Shown here: one piece after another, positions 37,183 through 45,916 of the stretch
Layout of the letters: the number at the start of each line of letters is the position of its first letter
How positions within the stretch are numbered: position 1 is the first letter of the stretch
Source of the DNA: Myxococcus landrumus
GTDB lineage: Bacteria > Myxococcota > Myxococcia > Myxococcales > Myxococcaceae
Reading direction: 5' to 3'
Length of the DNA: 64,000 bases
Assembly: GCF_017301635.1 (NCBI RefSeq)
Contig: NZ_CP071091.1
Span: forward strand, 5,096,001-5,160,000
Translations under genes and position numbers: made by a program
Notes under the pieces: generated by a model
What the model was told of the DNA's origin: nothing
Database searches by the model: none
Seen by the model: the letters and a program-made list of their open reading frames with translations, nothing else

Positions 37183-38403
37183 TCAGTACGCCACGCCGTA
37201 CTTCGCGGCCTGCGCCTTCACGCCCTTCATCACGTTGGCGTCGAAGGCGTCCTCCTTCGCCGGACGATTCTTCGACAGCCACGCCTCGCGCTCCTCGGCG
37301 AGCTTGGAGGCCTTGGCCTCCAGGGCCTTCTTCTCGTCGGCCAACTGCTTCACCTTCGCGGTGCGTGCCTCCGCGCTCAGGGACTTCAAGTCCGCGGGCA
37401 GCTCATCGTCACGTACGCTGGCCAGCTTCTCCGGCGCGGAGACCAGGTCCACCGCCCCGCCCACGGCCACGGGCGCGCTGCTCGGCGCGGGAGCCGCCCC
37501 CGCCCCCGAAGAACCCTCCGCCCCGCGCGTCTTGCGCAGGTAGGTGATGCGCTCCGAAGCCGCCTCGGGGGCGAGCTCCGCCATGGCCTGAGCCCGAGCC
37601 ATGTTCTCGGCCTGCACCTCCGCCTTGCCCGTGTAGAGCGTCTTCGACGCCAGCGCCGAGTTCACCTTCGCCAGCTCGTCATCGTAGGGCGTCGCCACCG
37701 CCACCATGCCGCCGGACTGCTCGATGGTGTCGAAGGAGCCATCGGTCAGCTTGGCCACGTACTTCCACGCCGTCATCGTCTCCTCGTCCAGACCGCACCG
37801 CACGGTGTTCACGACGATGTGCTTGTCCTTGGCGCGCTTGGACCAGTGCTTGAAATCCCAGTCGTCATTGCGCTTCGCGGGAGGCGCGTCGCCCACCAGG
37901 AAGATGGCCTTCATCACCGTCCGGTCCTGGCTCCAGGACAGCTTCGACACCGCCTCACCCAGGCCCCGGCCCACGTGCTCGGGGGTGTCGCCGCCACCGC
38001 CCGCGGTGAAGCGGCGCAGGTTCGCGAAGACGGTGTCCAGGTCATCGCTCAAGTCGAAGCGCTTCGTGACGTAGTCGTCCCCCACGTCCCGGTACGCCAC
38101 CAGGCCAATCTTCAGGTGCGGCGTGGGCCGTCCCTGCGCGATGCCCGAGGCGATGGAGTAGATTTTCGCCTTGGCCCCCTCGAGCAGCCCGCTCATCGAG
38201 CCCGTGGTGTCCAACACGAACACCACCTCGATTTCAGGGCGAGGTGCCGCGGCCTTCTTCTCGTCCTGAGCCTTCTGGCCCTGGTTCACCGCGACGGGAG
38301 GAGGCGCCTTCACGGGAGGCGGTGCGGCCAGGGCCGGGGCAGCGGACAAGGTGGTGGCGAGCGCGGCCGTGAGCACGGTCCGCGACAGGGACTTGAGGTC
38401 CAT
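37183..38403 (-). CDS. exported von Willebrand factor A-domain protein
   Basis: This 406-residue protein has a Sec signal peptide (to about residue 26, PALA). After a Pro/Lys-rich linker comes a von Willebrand A domain, with the metal-ion-dependent adhesion site DTTGSMSG at 65-72 and IFLVGDAPP later. The C-terminal third (about 315-406) is a charged coiled-coil-like region (LAEEREAWLSKN). VWA domains bind protein ligands through a Mg or Mn ion, so a periplasmic or surface binding role is likely. The ATG is preceded by GGAG. It is divergent from the lipoprotein gene and might share regulation across the 268-base gap. Confidence 0.85.
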   Translation of the reverse strand: MDLKSLSRTVLTAALATTLSAAPALAAPPPVKAPPPVAVNQGQKAQDEKKAAAPRPEIEVVFVLDTTGSMSGLLEGAKAKIYSIASGIAQGRPTPHLKIGLVAYRDVGDDYVTKRFDLSDDLDTVFANLRRFTAGGGGDTPEHVGRGLGEAVSKLSWSQDRTVMKAIFLVGDAPPAKRNDDWDFKHWSKRAKDKHIVVNTVRCGLDEETMTAWKYVAKLTDGSFDTIEQSGGMVAVATPYDDELAKVNSALASKTLYTGKAEVQAENMARAQAMAELAPEAASERITYLRKTRGAEGSSGAGAAPAPSSAPVAVGGAVDLVSAPEKLASVRDDELPADLKSLSAEARTAKVKQLADEKKALEAKASKLAEEREAWLSKNRPAKEDAFDANVMKGVKAQAAKYGVAY

Positions 38404-38671
38404 GGCGTACTCCAAGAGGGAAGGGCTGTGAGGGACGTTGGGAAGGAAGGCCGCGCGCGTGCTTTCCCCATGAACGAATGACGCCGCTCCAGGGTCTAAC
38501 CCTCTCGCGGAATGTCCCAGGGCCTCAGAGGTTGAGCGCTCCACCATCGCCCTCGACGGCGGTGTGCTCCCTGCTTTCCCCGTGTCGCACCGCGCACGCT
38601 CGCCTCCCAGTCTGCTTGCTCGACGGGGGCGGCCGTCTCATGCTGCGGCCAGTCACAGGAGGTCGTCGAAC

Positions 38672-39376
38672 ATGATGCCCGTTCTCCGCCGAAGCCTCTT
38701 TCTCCTCGGATGTCTGCTCGCCATCTCCTGCAACAGCGATTCACCGTACTACCGGGTCCGGTTCTACATGCCCGACACCGTGAGCCTCTCACCGGGTGAG
38801 TCGGTGCAGTTCGACCTGACGGTGGACCGGGTGGGAGACCAGCCCGGAGAGCTGCGTGTCGACATGGTGACCGCCCCCGAGGGAATCACGCTGTCTCCCC
38901 AGGTCGTCCTGCCCGAGGGAGAGGAGAGCATCACCGTCCCCGTCACCGTCTCCGCGACCCAGGGCATCCAGGTCTCCGGCACGCAGCAGACGCTGCTCCA
39001 GGCCAAGGACTCGGTGAAGGACATCGTCTCGGGCGCGACGCTGTTCGTCGTGGTCCTCCCCCCGCCGGTGCCCGCGGACGGCTTCTCCATCGCCGCCGAG
39101 GACCGGACCCTCGACTTCTACCCGGGACAGACGCAATTCGCGGCGATTCAGGTGACCCGGACCAACGGCTTCACGGGCCCCGTGACGCTGACCATCGAGT
39201 CCCCCACCAAGCGCGTCCTGGCCAAGCCCATGGTCGTCCCGGCGGAGCAGCCCTCCACGCGATTCCTGATTGAGACCACGGACAGCACGCCGCGGCTGCC
39301 CGTGCCCATCACCGTCATCGCCACCAGCGAGGACGGCCGCCAGGCCAAGATGGGGCTCACCATCAACGTGCGCTGA
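38672..39376 (+). CDS. secreted lipoprotein with repeated beta-sandwich-like domains
   Basis: The chosen ATG has AGGAGG nine bases upstream, and a start three bases later is equally possible. The 234-residue product has a lipoprotein signal (LLAISC, Cys18-Cys20 region), with mature sequence beginning CNSDSPYYR. The rest is rich in beta strands, with similar runs at about residues 28-120 and 137-234 (FYMPDTVSLSPGESVQFDLTV and LDFYPGQTQFAAIQVTRT), suggesting two immunoglobulin-like domains. No named family fits. It may be surface-exposed. It is divergent from the VWA protein, so the two could cooperate at the envelope; that is inference. Confidence 0.75.
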   Translation: MMPVLRRSLFLLGCLLAISCNSDSPYYRVRFYMPDTVSLSPGESVQFDLTVDRVGDQPGELRVDMVTAPEGITLSPQVVLPEGEESITVPVTVSATQGIQVSGTQQTLLQAKDSVKDIVSGATLFVVVLPPPVPADGFSIAAEDRTLDFYPGQTQFAAIQVTRTNGFTGPVTLTIESPTKRVLAKPMVVPAEQPSTRFLIETTDSTPRLPVPITVIATSEDGRQAKMGLTINVR

Positions 39377-39403
39377 AGGCACGCGAACGGCGGAATGGAA
39401 GAA

Positions 39404-39443
39404 GGGCCGGGAGCAAGGACTTCGAGTCCTCGCCACCCGGCCC
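39404..39443. terminator. bidirectional terminator hairpin
   Basis: Eight-base arms GGGCCGGG and CCCGGCCC with an inner AGGACT/AGTCCT hairpin lie between the convergent lipoprotein and pirin genes. Confidence 0.65.
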
Positions 39444-39466
39444 GATTCACATCCGCGTGTCCGTGC

Positions 39467-40324
39467 TCACGCCATGTCGAACAGCAGCGCCTCCACGGGC
39501 GTCTCGGCGGCGAGCACCAGCGTGTCCTCTTCCGACACCGCCACGCCGTCGCCCGCCTTCAGCTTCACGCCATTCAGCGTGCCGGAGCCCCGCGCCATCT
39601 GAAGCCACGCATGCCGGCCCGGCGCCAGCGTGTAGCGAGCCGACTCCCCCGCGCCCAGCAACGTGCCGTGCAGCACCAGGTCCTGGTGCACGGTGAGCGA
39701 GCCATCCCGTCCATCGGGCGAGGCCACCACCCGGAAGCGCCCCTGACGCTCCTTCGCGTCGAAGGCCTTCTGCTCATAGCCCGGCTCCAGGCCCTTCTCG
39801 CTGGGGAGGATCCAGATCTGCAGCATGTGCAGCGGCTCCGAGAAGTTGTTCATCTCGCTGTGCACCACACCCGTCCCCGCGCTCATCCGCTGCACATCAC
39901 CGGGCTGGATGACCGCCTTCGTCCCCATGCTGTCGCGGTGCTCCACCTGGCCGCCCAGCACGTAGGTGATGATTTCCATGTCTCGGTGCGGGTGCATCCC
40001 GAAACCTCGCTGGGGCGCCACCGTGTCCTCGTTGATGACCCTCAACGTGCGGAACCCCATGAAGTTCGGGTCGTAGTAGTCCGCGAAGGAGAACGTGTGG
40101 TGCGTGTCCAGCCAGCCGTGGTTGGCATGGCCTCTTTCCTCTGCATTCCGAACGTAGATCATCGCCTGCCTCCCTCTTTCCTTTACTTGCAACTCAGATG
40201 CATCAACCTGGTTCGCGGAGCGCGACAGGAGTCCGCTTCCCATCAGGCCCGTACCGCCCATCACCGTGCCGCCCACCAGCACGGACCTGCGAGTCAGCGG
40301 ACGCCCCGCCGCACGCTGCTTCAC
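39467..40324 (-). CDS. pirin-family protein with Tat-like N-terminal extension
   Basis: The conserved pirin domain begins at MIYVRNAEERGHANHGW (internal ATG at 40162, SD-like GGGAGG). It carries the metal-binding histidines GMHPHRDMEIITYVLGG and VVHSEMNNF. The frame stays open upstream to a GTG at 40324 that overlaps the yceI stop as GTGA. That gives 54 extra residues with TRRSVLVGG followed by a glycine-rich hydrophobic stretch, a Tat-like signal. Both starts have support, so cytosolic and exported forms may both be made. Pirins are cupin-fold proteins; some bacterial members are quercetinases or transcription cofactors. Function here is unknown. Confidence 0.85.
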   Translation of the reverse strand: MKQRAAGRPLTRRSVLVGGTVMGGTGLMGSGLLSRSANQVDASELQVKERGRQAMIYVRNAEERGHANHGWLDTHHTFSFADYYDPNFMGFRTLRVINEDTVAPQRGFGMHPHRDMEIITYVLGGQVEHRDSMGTKAVIQPGDVQRMSAGTGVVHSEMNNFSEPLHMLQIWILPSEKGLEPGYEQKAFDAKERQGRFRVVASPDGRDGSLTVHQDLVLHGTLLGAGESARYTLAPGRHAWLQMARGSGTLNGVKLKAGDGVAVSEEDTLVLAAETPVEALLFDMA

Positions 40325-40860
40325 GCGGCCTTCTCGGCCACTGCCTGGACGTCCAGGGAGATATCCACACGCTCTCCCACCAACAGCCCGCCTGCCTCCA
40401 GCGCCTGGTTCCACGAGAGGCCGAAGTCCTTCCGCTCGATGCTGGTGCTCGCCTGGAAGGCCAGCCGGTCATTGCCCCACGGGTCCTTGACCTTCCCGAG
40501 CAGCTCCGCCTCCAGCACCACCTCGCGCGTGACGTCGCGAATCGTCAGGTCGCCCACCACGCGGTAGTGACCCTTGCCCGCGTCCTGCACGCGCTTGCTG
40601 CGGAAGATGAGCTTCGGGAAGGCGCCCGCGTCGAAGAAGTCCGGCGAGCGCAGGTGGTTGTCACGCTGCTCCACACCCGTGTCGATGCTCGACGCGTCGA
40701 TCTTCACCTCCACCGAGCCCTGCGCGAGGTCATCCCCCGGCACCACCACCTTCCCCTCGAAGCGCGTGAAGCGGCCATGCACCTTGGCCACCACCATGTG
40801 GCGAACCATGAAGCCAACCGTCGTGTGCGCCGCGTCCAACTGCCAGGTCTTGAGGGCCAT
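40321..40860 (-). CDS. YceI-family lipid-binding protein
   Basis: This 179-residue protein has the YceI fold, a lipocalin-like barrel that binds isoprenoid chains. The start WQLDAAHTTVGFMVRHMVVAKV is characteristic. VHGRFTRFEGKVVV, DASSIDTGVEQRDNHLRSPDFFDA and FPKLIFRSKRV follow, matching the family. No signal peptide is present, unlike E. coli YceI, so this copy is predicted cytoplasmic. AGGAG precedes the ATG. It is translationally coupled to the pirin gene by a GTGA overlap, so the two proteins likely act together, possibly in redox or lipid-related stress; that is inference. Confidence 0.92.
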   Translation of the reverse strand: MALKTWQLDAAHTTVGFMVRHMVVAKVHGRFTRFEGKVVVPGDDLAQGSVEVKIDASSIDTGVEQRDNHLRSPDFFDAGAFPKLIFRSKRVQDAGKGHYRVVGDLTIRDVTREVVLEAELLGKVKDPWGNDRLAFQASTSIERKDFGLSWNQALEAGGLLVGERVDISLDVQAVAEKAA

Positions 40861-41116
40861 GTTCGTTCTCCTGAAGCTCAACCGCGTGTGAGCACTCCTA
40901 GAGCAACGTCCGGGCCACTCCTCAACCCACTGGAATCACTGAAGGAGCAAACCCAAACCCAGGCCATCCATATCAAAATGAGACTATCGCCACCTCAATC
41001 CGAGAGCCCTCTCTGGAGGCACGGACCGAAGCCCCGAGGGACCGGCCGCGAGCCTGGTGGTCGCAGTCAGTCGGTGCACGGGCGCCGCGTCGGGGGCTAC
41101 CTTTCGGGAAAACGCC

Positions 41117-41491
41117 ATGACGACCTCACCCACACGCCGCCAAGCCGCACTAGAGGCCCTCGCGCTCGACGACGAGGCCCTGCTCAAGACGTGCGAGGTG
41201 GACTACTTCATCGCCTCCGGCCCGGGCGGCCAGCACCGCAACACCACGGCCAGCGGCGTGCGCCTCACCCACGCCGCCACGGAACTGTCTGTCACGGCGA
41301 CGGAGCGCCGCAGCCAGATCCAGAACAAGGGCGTCGCCCTGGAGCGGCTGCGCGAGGGATTGAAGGCCCTCACCTTCGTCCCCAAGGTCCGCCGCCCCAC
41401 CCGCCCCAGCGCGGGCGCCAAGCGCCGGCGGCTCGAGGGAAAGAAGCGCACGTCGGAGAAGAAGACGCTCCGCGGCAAGGGTGACTGGTAG
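41117..41491 (+). CDS. GGQ-motif peptide chain release factor-like protein
   Basis: This 124-residue protein carries the GGQ motif (SGPGGQHRN, 34-42) that triggers peptidyl-tRNA hydrolysis in class I release factors. It also has the matching domain ASGVRLTHAATEL and TERRSQIQNKGVALERL. It lacks the codon-recognition domain, so it resembles ArfB/YaeJ-type rescue factors and other short RF-like proteins. The tail is very basic (AKRRRLEGKKRTSEKKTLRGK), as in ArfB, where it enters the empty mRNA channel. It could rescue stalled ribosomes. It is the last gene before the pilY1 leader. Confidence 0.88.
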   Translation: MTTSPTRRQAALEALALDDEALLKTCEVDYFIASGPGGQHRNTTASGVRLTHAATELSVTATERRSQIQNKGVALERLREGLKALTFVPKVRRPTRPSAGAKRRRLEGKKRTSEKKTLRGKGDW

Positions 41492-41707
41492 CCCCTCGCC
41501 CTACGGGGCGTGAAGCCGTTGCTACGAAACGGTTTGCGGGCTCGCAAAGTTTGCATAGCAAACGAGCCCATCGCCCTACAGGTGCATTGAGAAGTTCCAG
41601 GACGTTACTGGAAGCGAGTGTGTCCTCTCTTGGGCACATGGAGTGCAAGCAGGAGGCCCCACTGACCCAGTCAGGGTCACTCTACCCCCTCGGTGGGAGT
41701 ACCTCCC
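41492..41707 (+). promoter_or_regulatory. structured leader upstream of pilY1
   Basis: About 215 bases without a gene contain several perfect hairpins. GGGCTC/GAGCCC at 41538-41569 has an inner GTTTGC-ATA-GCAAAC stem. TTCCAG/CTGGAA is at 41595-41613, and TGACCC/GGGTCA at 41663-41679. A fourth at 41695-41707 contains the ribosome-binding site. Such density is unusual compared with the other gaps. The first hairpin could end transcription of the preceding gene; the later ones could be a riboswitch or protein-binding leader. I could not match it to a known class. Confidence 0.5.
41695..41707 (+). promoter_or_regulatory. hairpin occluding the pilY1 ribosome-binding site
   Basis: GGGAG-TAC-CTCCC ends exactly before the ATG at 41708. 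GGGAG is the only ribosome-binding site in range, so folding should limit translation. An in-frame GTG at 41693 overlaps it and is a less likely start. Confidence 0.5.
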
Positions 41708-44700
41708 ATGACTCCTCGTCTCCCCTCCCGCGCGCTGCGCCCCGTGCTGCTGGCCATGTCACTGCTGGTGGCCCTGCCCGCGCTGGCGACGGACATCATG
41801 ACGTTCAGTCGCGGCTCGCTCATCATCCCCGAGCAAGCCACCTTCCAACGTGGTTGCGGAGCGCTCTCGGCCTACGGCCTGGTGTGGCGCATCCTCCTGG
41901 AGAACCAGCCAGGAGGACTGAACGCGGCCCAGCCCGTGACGGTGTACCTGGCCATCAACGACTTGAAGAAGTCGCCCAACCGGTGCGTGCCCACCAACCG
42001 CCACACCGCGCCCGCGCCCTCCGGTGACGCGAAGTGGAACGATGGCTGCGACTTCACCATCACCAACCCCACGGAGCAGCCGGTGGTGCCGGTGGACTAC
42101 ACCACCACCTTCCCCACCAGCGGGATGTACCCGTACGGGAACATCGAGAACTTCGACACCACGGCCGCGGTGGCGCGTCCCCAGTTCACGTCCACGACGC
42201 TGAACAACACCGTCTCGGGCCCGCGCTTCACCACCGCCCGGTACATGGGTGGCTCCTTCATCATCGACGCCGTGGACGCCAAGCGCGTCATCGACTTCAT
42301 CCGGTCCAACAGCACCACCGGAGGCGCCGAGTCTCCGAAGAAGTTCCGCACCACGTGCGGCTCGGACTGCGCCACCTTCACCACCGGCAGCGGCTGCCAC
42401 TACGTCCGCATGCACCAGGCCACCATCGAGTTCTCCGCGCCGGTGGCCCGCCGCATCAACCGCGTCCCGCCCAAAATCGCGCTGCTGGACCTGGGCGACA
42501 GCGGCAGCGTGCTCGGCGGCATGCTCGACGACTACCTGCGCAACGCGGGCCTGGACTTCCCGGGCGCGGGCGGCTGCCCCCAGGGAACCACGTCCAGCTG
42601 CAACCGCAACGGCAAGCAGCCGGGCCTCATCTACGACGCCATCCAGGCCAACAAGGACCTCATCTCCACCGCGACCTTCAAGAACGGCCTGCTCAACGCG
42701 CTGGACCCCGTCACCAACAAGCCCCGCTACAAGGTGTTCTGGGCGCCCCACTGGGAAATCGGAAACAGCACCCACACCGAATACTCAACCAACGGTGACG
42801 GCGCCGGTTCGCAGCGCGAGAACGTCCTCAACAACATCGCGTACTTCACCAACCAGCGCGGCAACGGCCTCTTCGCCGAGTGCGCGAGCATCTGGTCCTA
42901 CGAGACGACCACGCGCGCGGATGGCACGGAGGTGACGAGCTCCCACTTCCAGGGCGCGAACAACTTCGAGAAGAACATGCTCAGCGGAGGGGGCAGCTGG
43001 AACGGTCGCAACTGCACGGACCCGGACTACATGGCCCAGGCCGTGGATGACCGCGAGCAATGCATCCTCTATCCGAACCCCGGAGACCCCTTCTCGCAGA
43101 TGGGCGACTTCAGCCTCACCAGCGTCACGGGGCACACCCAGAACTATCGCACTGTCTACAAGAACGGCGTGCGCCGCCTGGCGGTGAGCTGGTACCAGCA
43201 CAAGGACGAGCACGTCTTCGACAACCCCGCCGACGTGGCCGGCAACAGCCGGCGCGGGCACGACTTCTTCTCCTTCAACCAGAAGGACAATGACCCGAAG
43301 AAGGCGACCATCGTCTACCTCGCGGGCCACGACTACCAGAAGAGCGTTGCCGGCACGCGCGTCGTGCTCAACACGCTGCTCAACCTGGGCTCCGAGCCCC
43401 TGAGCAGCGAGCGCGCGCTCTCCGCGCCCGTCGCCTTCGACGACACGAACGGCAGCGACACCAACGGCAGCCGCGCGCTGGTGCTGGCGGCCACCTACGA
43501 CGCCGTCTCCGGTTATCCCCCCGGCGCGGACACCTTCACGCCGTCCCAGGGAGCCCACTGGGTGTTCCCGTTCTTCCCGGGCCACCTGCGCGCGCACTCC
43601 CTCATCGGCGGTGACGCACTGGCCACGGGCGAGAGCGACCTGGACGCGTCCACGCTCTGGGACGCGGACGCGCAGCTGCCGTTGCCCGGAGAACGAAACC
43701 TCTTCACGTACTTCGGCGGACAGGTGAAGACGAACCCGCCGCTCGGAACTGGCCTGCGCGCTCCGAAAGGCGTGCTGCAGGTGGGCTGGCAGCCGCAGAA
43801 CGTGGCGGGCACCGCCCTCACCACCGGCTGCGTGGACGTGCTCAAGCTGGGCGAGGTCCTCAACGCCGATGGCACGTCGCGCTTCGACTTCCTCTCCACT
43901 CCCACGGGCGATGGCGTGTGCGACCTGCAGCAGGCGGTGCAGTACACCGAGCAGCTCGCGGGCCCTGACTTCGGGGTGAGCACGGATACGGTCAACAAGG
44001 CCAAGCTCGCCGCGGACCTCAACACGGTGAAGCAGATGCTCCAGCGCGTGCGCGGCTACTGCTATGCCACGTCGAAGAGCGGCGGCACGTCGACGCCCGT
44101 CTTCACGCCGACCGACAGCCAGTGCGACAACGAGGACGCGGACAACCGCGCGCACCTGGGCGGCTTCGTGCACTCATCCCCGGCGGTGGTGAAGCCCAGC
44201 CCCTACATTCCGGACATCAACAAGCCGCGCCCCACCGTGGCGTACGCGGCGGGCCTGGATGGCCAGCTCCACGCCTTCTACGTGTCGGGCGGCGCCGGCT
44301 ACCAGGGCCCGGCGGACTCGCAGTCCTTCCCGAACATCAGCCCCGCGGCCTCGGCCTTCCCCACGGACTGGAGCGCGAAGTTCAGCGGCGGCACCACGCC
44401 GAAGGCGGGCACGGAGCTGTGGAGCTTCATCCCCGCCACCCAGCTTCCGTGGCTGCGTAGCAACAACGCGCGCGTCAACAGCGCGCCCGTGGTGATGGAT
44501 GTCTTCGCGGACTTCGTCGGCAGCGGCAAGCGTGAGTGGCACACGGTGCTGGTCGCCAACGTGGGCAGCACGGGCCGCGACTTGTTCGCCATGGACATCA
44601 CCAACCCGCTGCGCCCGGTGCTGCTGTGGCACCTGGTGGGCAGCCACTTCCAGACGGGCGCCTTCCCTCCGCACGCGCCGGTGGAGCTGGCGGACCGCGA

Positions 44701-45916
44701 CACGGGCGGCACGCAGTGGGCGGTGAAGTGGCAGGAGAAGGACGCGCTCTTCCAGATGGCGCCGCAGAGCGACCCGGGTCGGAAGGCCACGGGCCTCTAC
44801 AACTACGGCGGCCTGGGCGGCACGCGCGGCCTGTCCGTGGGCGTCATGCGCCAGGGCCTGGAGCCCACCTACGCGGTCTTCGTCGCCTCCAGCAGCTCGG
44901 GCGCGAGCGGCGCGCCCACGTACGGCATGCAGGTCTTCGCCATCGACGCGGCCACCGGACAGAAGCTGTGGCAGTGGGAGCAGGACTACACGCAGACGTG
45001 GGTGGACAACTCCGCGCCCACCGCGCCCACCGTGCTGACGGACACCGGCGGCGCCTCGCGCCTGTACGTCGGTGACATGGAGGGACGGCTGTGGGAGCTG
45101 GACGGCGCCACCGGACAGAACGCCAACGTGGCGCGCCTGGGCCCCGCGTGTTCGCCCTCCGCGCCTTGCAAGTACGCCGCGCTGGATACGCGCTCCACGG
45201 ACACCGAGCGCCGCCCCATCACCACCAACGTGGCGCTGGCCCGGCTGCCGCAGACCATCGCCACGGGGACCGCCTTGAAGGGCTACGAAGGGGAGCTCGT
45301 CGCCATGGTGGGAACGGGCGGCGTGGACTGGGTGCAGCCCTCCTCCGCGGGCCGGTTCCATCTGGCGCTGCTGGACCGCAATCGGCGGCTGCCCCTGGGC
45401 ATTGATGGCGTCAAGCTCGACGGCTCGCCCGTGACGGCCTCCGCGGCGAACACCCTCGCCGCGCAGTCCGGCGTGCTCCAGGAGCCGCCGCCGTTCCCCC
45501 TGACGTTCGCCGCGCCCCGGCACCTGTACGGGAACATCACCGTGGCGGGCCGCACCGCGTACTTCAGCACCGCCCAGGGCAAGGTCGGTGACCTGATGTC
45601 GCTCGACGCGAAGACGGCGGGCAACACGTGGAGCATCGACCTGGGCAGCACCGCCACCTCCGCGGGCGGCGCGGCCACCGCGCTGCCAGGACTGAACCTG
45701 GCCAACTTCGGAGGCGTCGCGGTGTACCACCGGGATACGGGCTCGGGCTCCTCCACGGACTTCGTGGTGGGGCTCGAGGTGAGCCGCATCACCAACACGC
45801 GCATCGACAACAGCGGCACGAAGGGACCCGCCAGCCCCGACGAAGAGCTGCGCGTCAACGGCCAGGGCGGCTTCATCTTCCGGCTGCTCAACTGGAGCCA
45901 GAGGTTCTTCGAATGA
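41708..45916 (+). CDS. pilY1: PilY1-family type IV pilus tip adhesin
   Basis: PilY1 proteins sit at the tip of type IV pili, prime pilus assembly with the minor pilins, and mediate adhesion. The 1402-residue product has a Sec signal peptide (cleavage after PALA at residue 27). A long, divergent N-terminal part follows (about 28-780), then the conserved PilY1 C-terminal beta-propeller, recognisable from AYAAGLDGQLHAFYV, ELWSFIPATQLPWL, LFAMDITNP, YVGDMEGRLWELDGATGQ and RTAYFSTAQGKVGDL. The gene overlaps the next by four bases (ATGA). M. xanthus has three such PilY1 clusters, so this is probably one of several paralogues. No vWA metal site was found in the N-terminal part. Confidence 0.93.
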   Translation: MTPRLPSRALRPVLLAMSLLVALPALATDIMTFSRGSLIIPEQATFQRGCGALSAYGLVWRILLENQPGGLNAAQPVTVYLAINDLKKSPNRCVPTNRHTAPAPSGDAKWNDGCDFTITNPTEQPVVPVDYTTTFPTSGMYPYGNIENFDTTAAVARPQFTSTTLNNTVSGPRFTTARYMGGSFIIDAVDAKRVIDFIRSNSTTGGAESPKKFRTTCGSDCATFTTGSGCHYVRMHQATIEFSAPVARRINRVPPKIALLDLGDSGSVLGGMLDDYLRNAGLDFPGAGGCPQGTTSSCNRNGKQPGLIYDAIQANKDLISTATFKNGLLNALDPVTNKPRYKVFWAPHWEIGNSTHTEYSTNGDGAGSQRENVLNNIAYFTNQRGNGLFAECASIWSYETTTRADGTEVTSSHFQGANNFEKNMLSGGGSWNGRNCTDPDYMAQAVDDREQCILYPNPGDPFSQMGDFSLTSVTGHTQNYRTVYKNGVRRLAVSWYQHKDEHVFDNPADVAGNSRRGHDFFSFNQKDNDPKKATIVYLAGHDYQKSVAGTRVVLNTLLNLGSEPLSSERALSAPVAFDDTNGSDTNGSRALVLAATYDAVSGYPPGADTFTPSQGAHWVFPFFPGHLRAHSLIGGDALATGESDLDASTLWDADAQLPLPGERNLFTYFGGQVKTNPPLGTGLRAPKGVLQVGWQPQNVAGTALTTGCVDVLKLGEVLNADGTSRFDFLSTPTGDGVCDLQQAVQYTEQLAGPDFGVSTDTVNKAKLAADLNTVKQMLQRVRGYCYATSKSGGTSTPVFTPTDSQCDNEDADNRAHLGGFVHSSPAVVKPSPYIPDINKPRPTVAYAAGLDGQLHAFYVSGGAGYQGPADSQSFPNISPAASAFPTDWSAKFSGGTTPKAGTELWSFIPATQLPWLRSNNARVNSAPVVMDVFADFVGSGKREWHTVLVANVGSTGRDLFAMDITNPLRPVLLWHLVGSHFQTGAFPPHAPVELADRDTGGTQWAVKWQEKDALFQMAPQSDPGRKATGLYNYGGLGGTRGLSVGVMRQGLEPTYAVFVASSSSGASGAPTYGMQVFAIDAATGQKLWQWEQDYTQTWVDNSAPTAPTVLTDTGGASRLYVGDMEGRLWELDGATGQNANVARLGPACSPSAPCKYAALDTRSTDTERRPITTNVALARLPQTIATGTALKGYEGELVAMVGTGGVDWVQPSSAGRFHLALLDRNRRLPLGIDGVKLDGSPVTASAANTLAAQSGVLQEPPPFPLTFAAPRHLYGNITVAGRTAYFSTAQGKVGDLMSLDAKTAGNTWSIDLGSTATSAGGAATALPGLNLANFGGVAVYHRDTGSGSSTDFVVGLEVSRITNTRIDNSGTKGPASPDEELRVNGQGGFIFRLLNWSQRFFE

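Noticed and set aside
38460..38580. Repeated TGCTTTCCCC (about 110 bases apart) between the VWA and lipoprotein genes
   Set aside because: Two ten-base matches in a pyrimidine-rich gap are likely chance; spacing and context do not suggest an operator pair.
41521..41613. A c-di-GMP (GEMM) or cGAMP riboswitch in the pilY1 leader
   Set aside because: CTCGCAAAG resembles the conserved GACGCAAAG element, but the partner element CAGGGCAAACC and the P1 stem are not present. The leader may still be a different RNA element.
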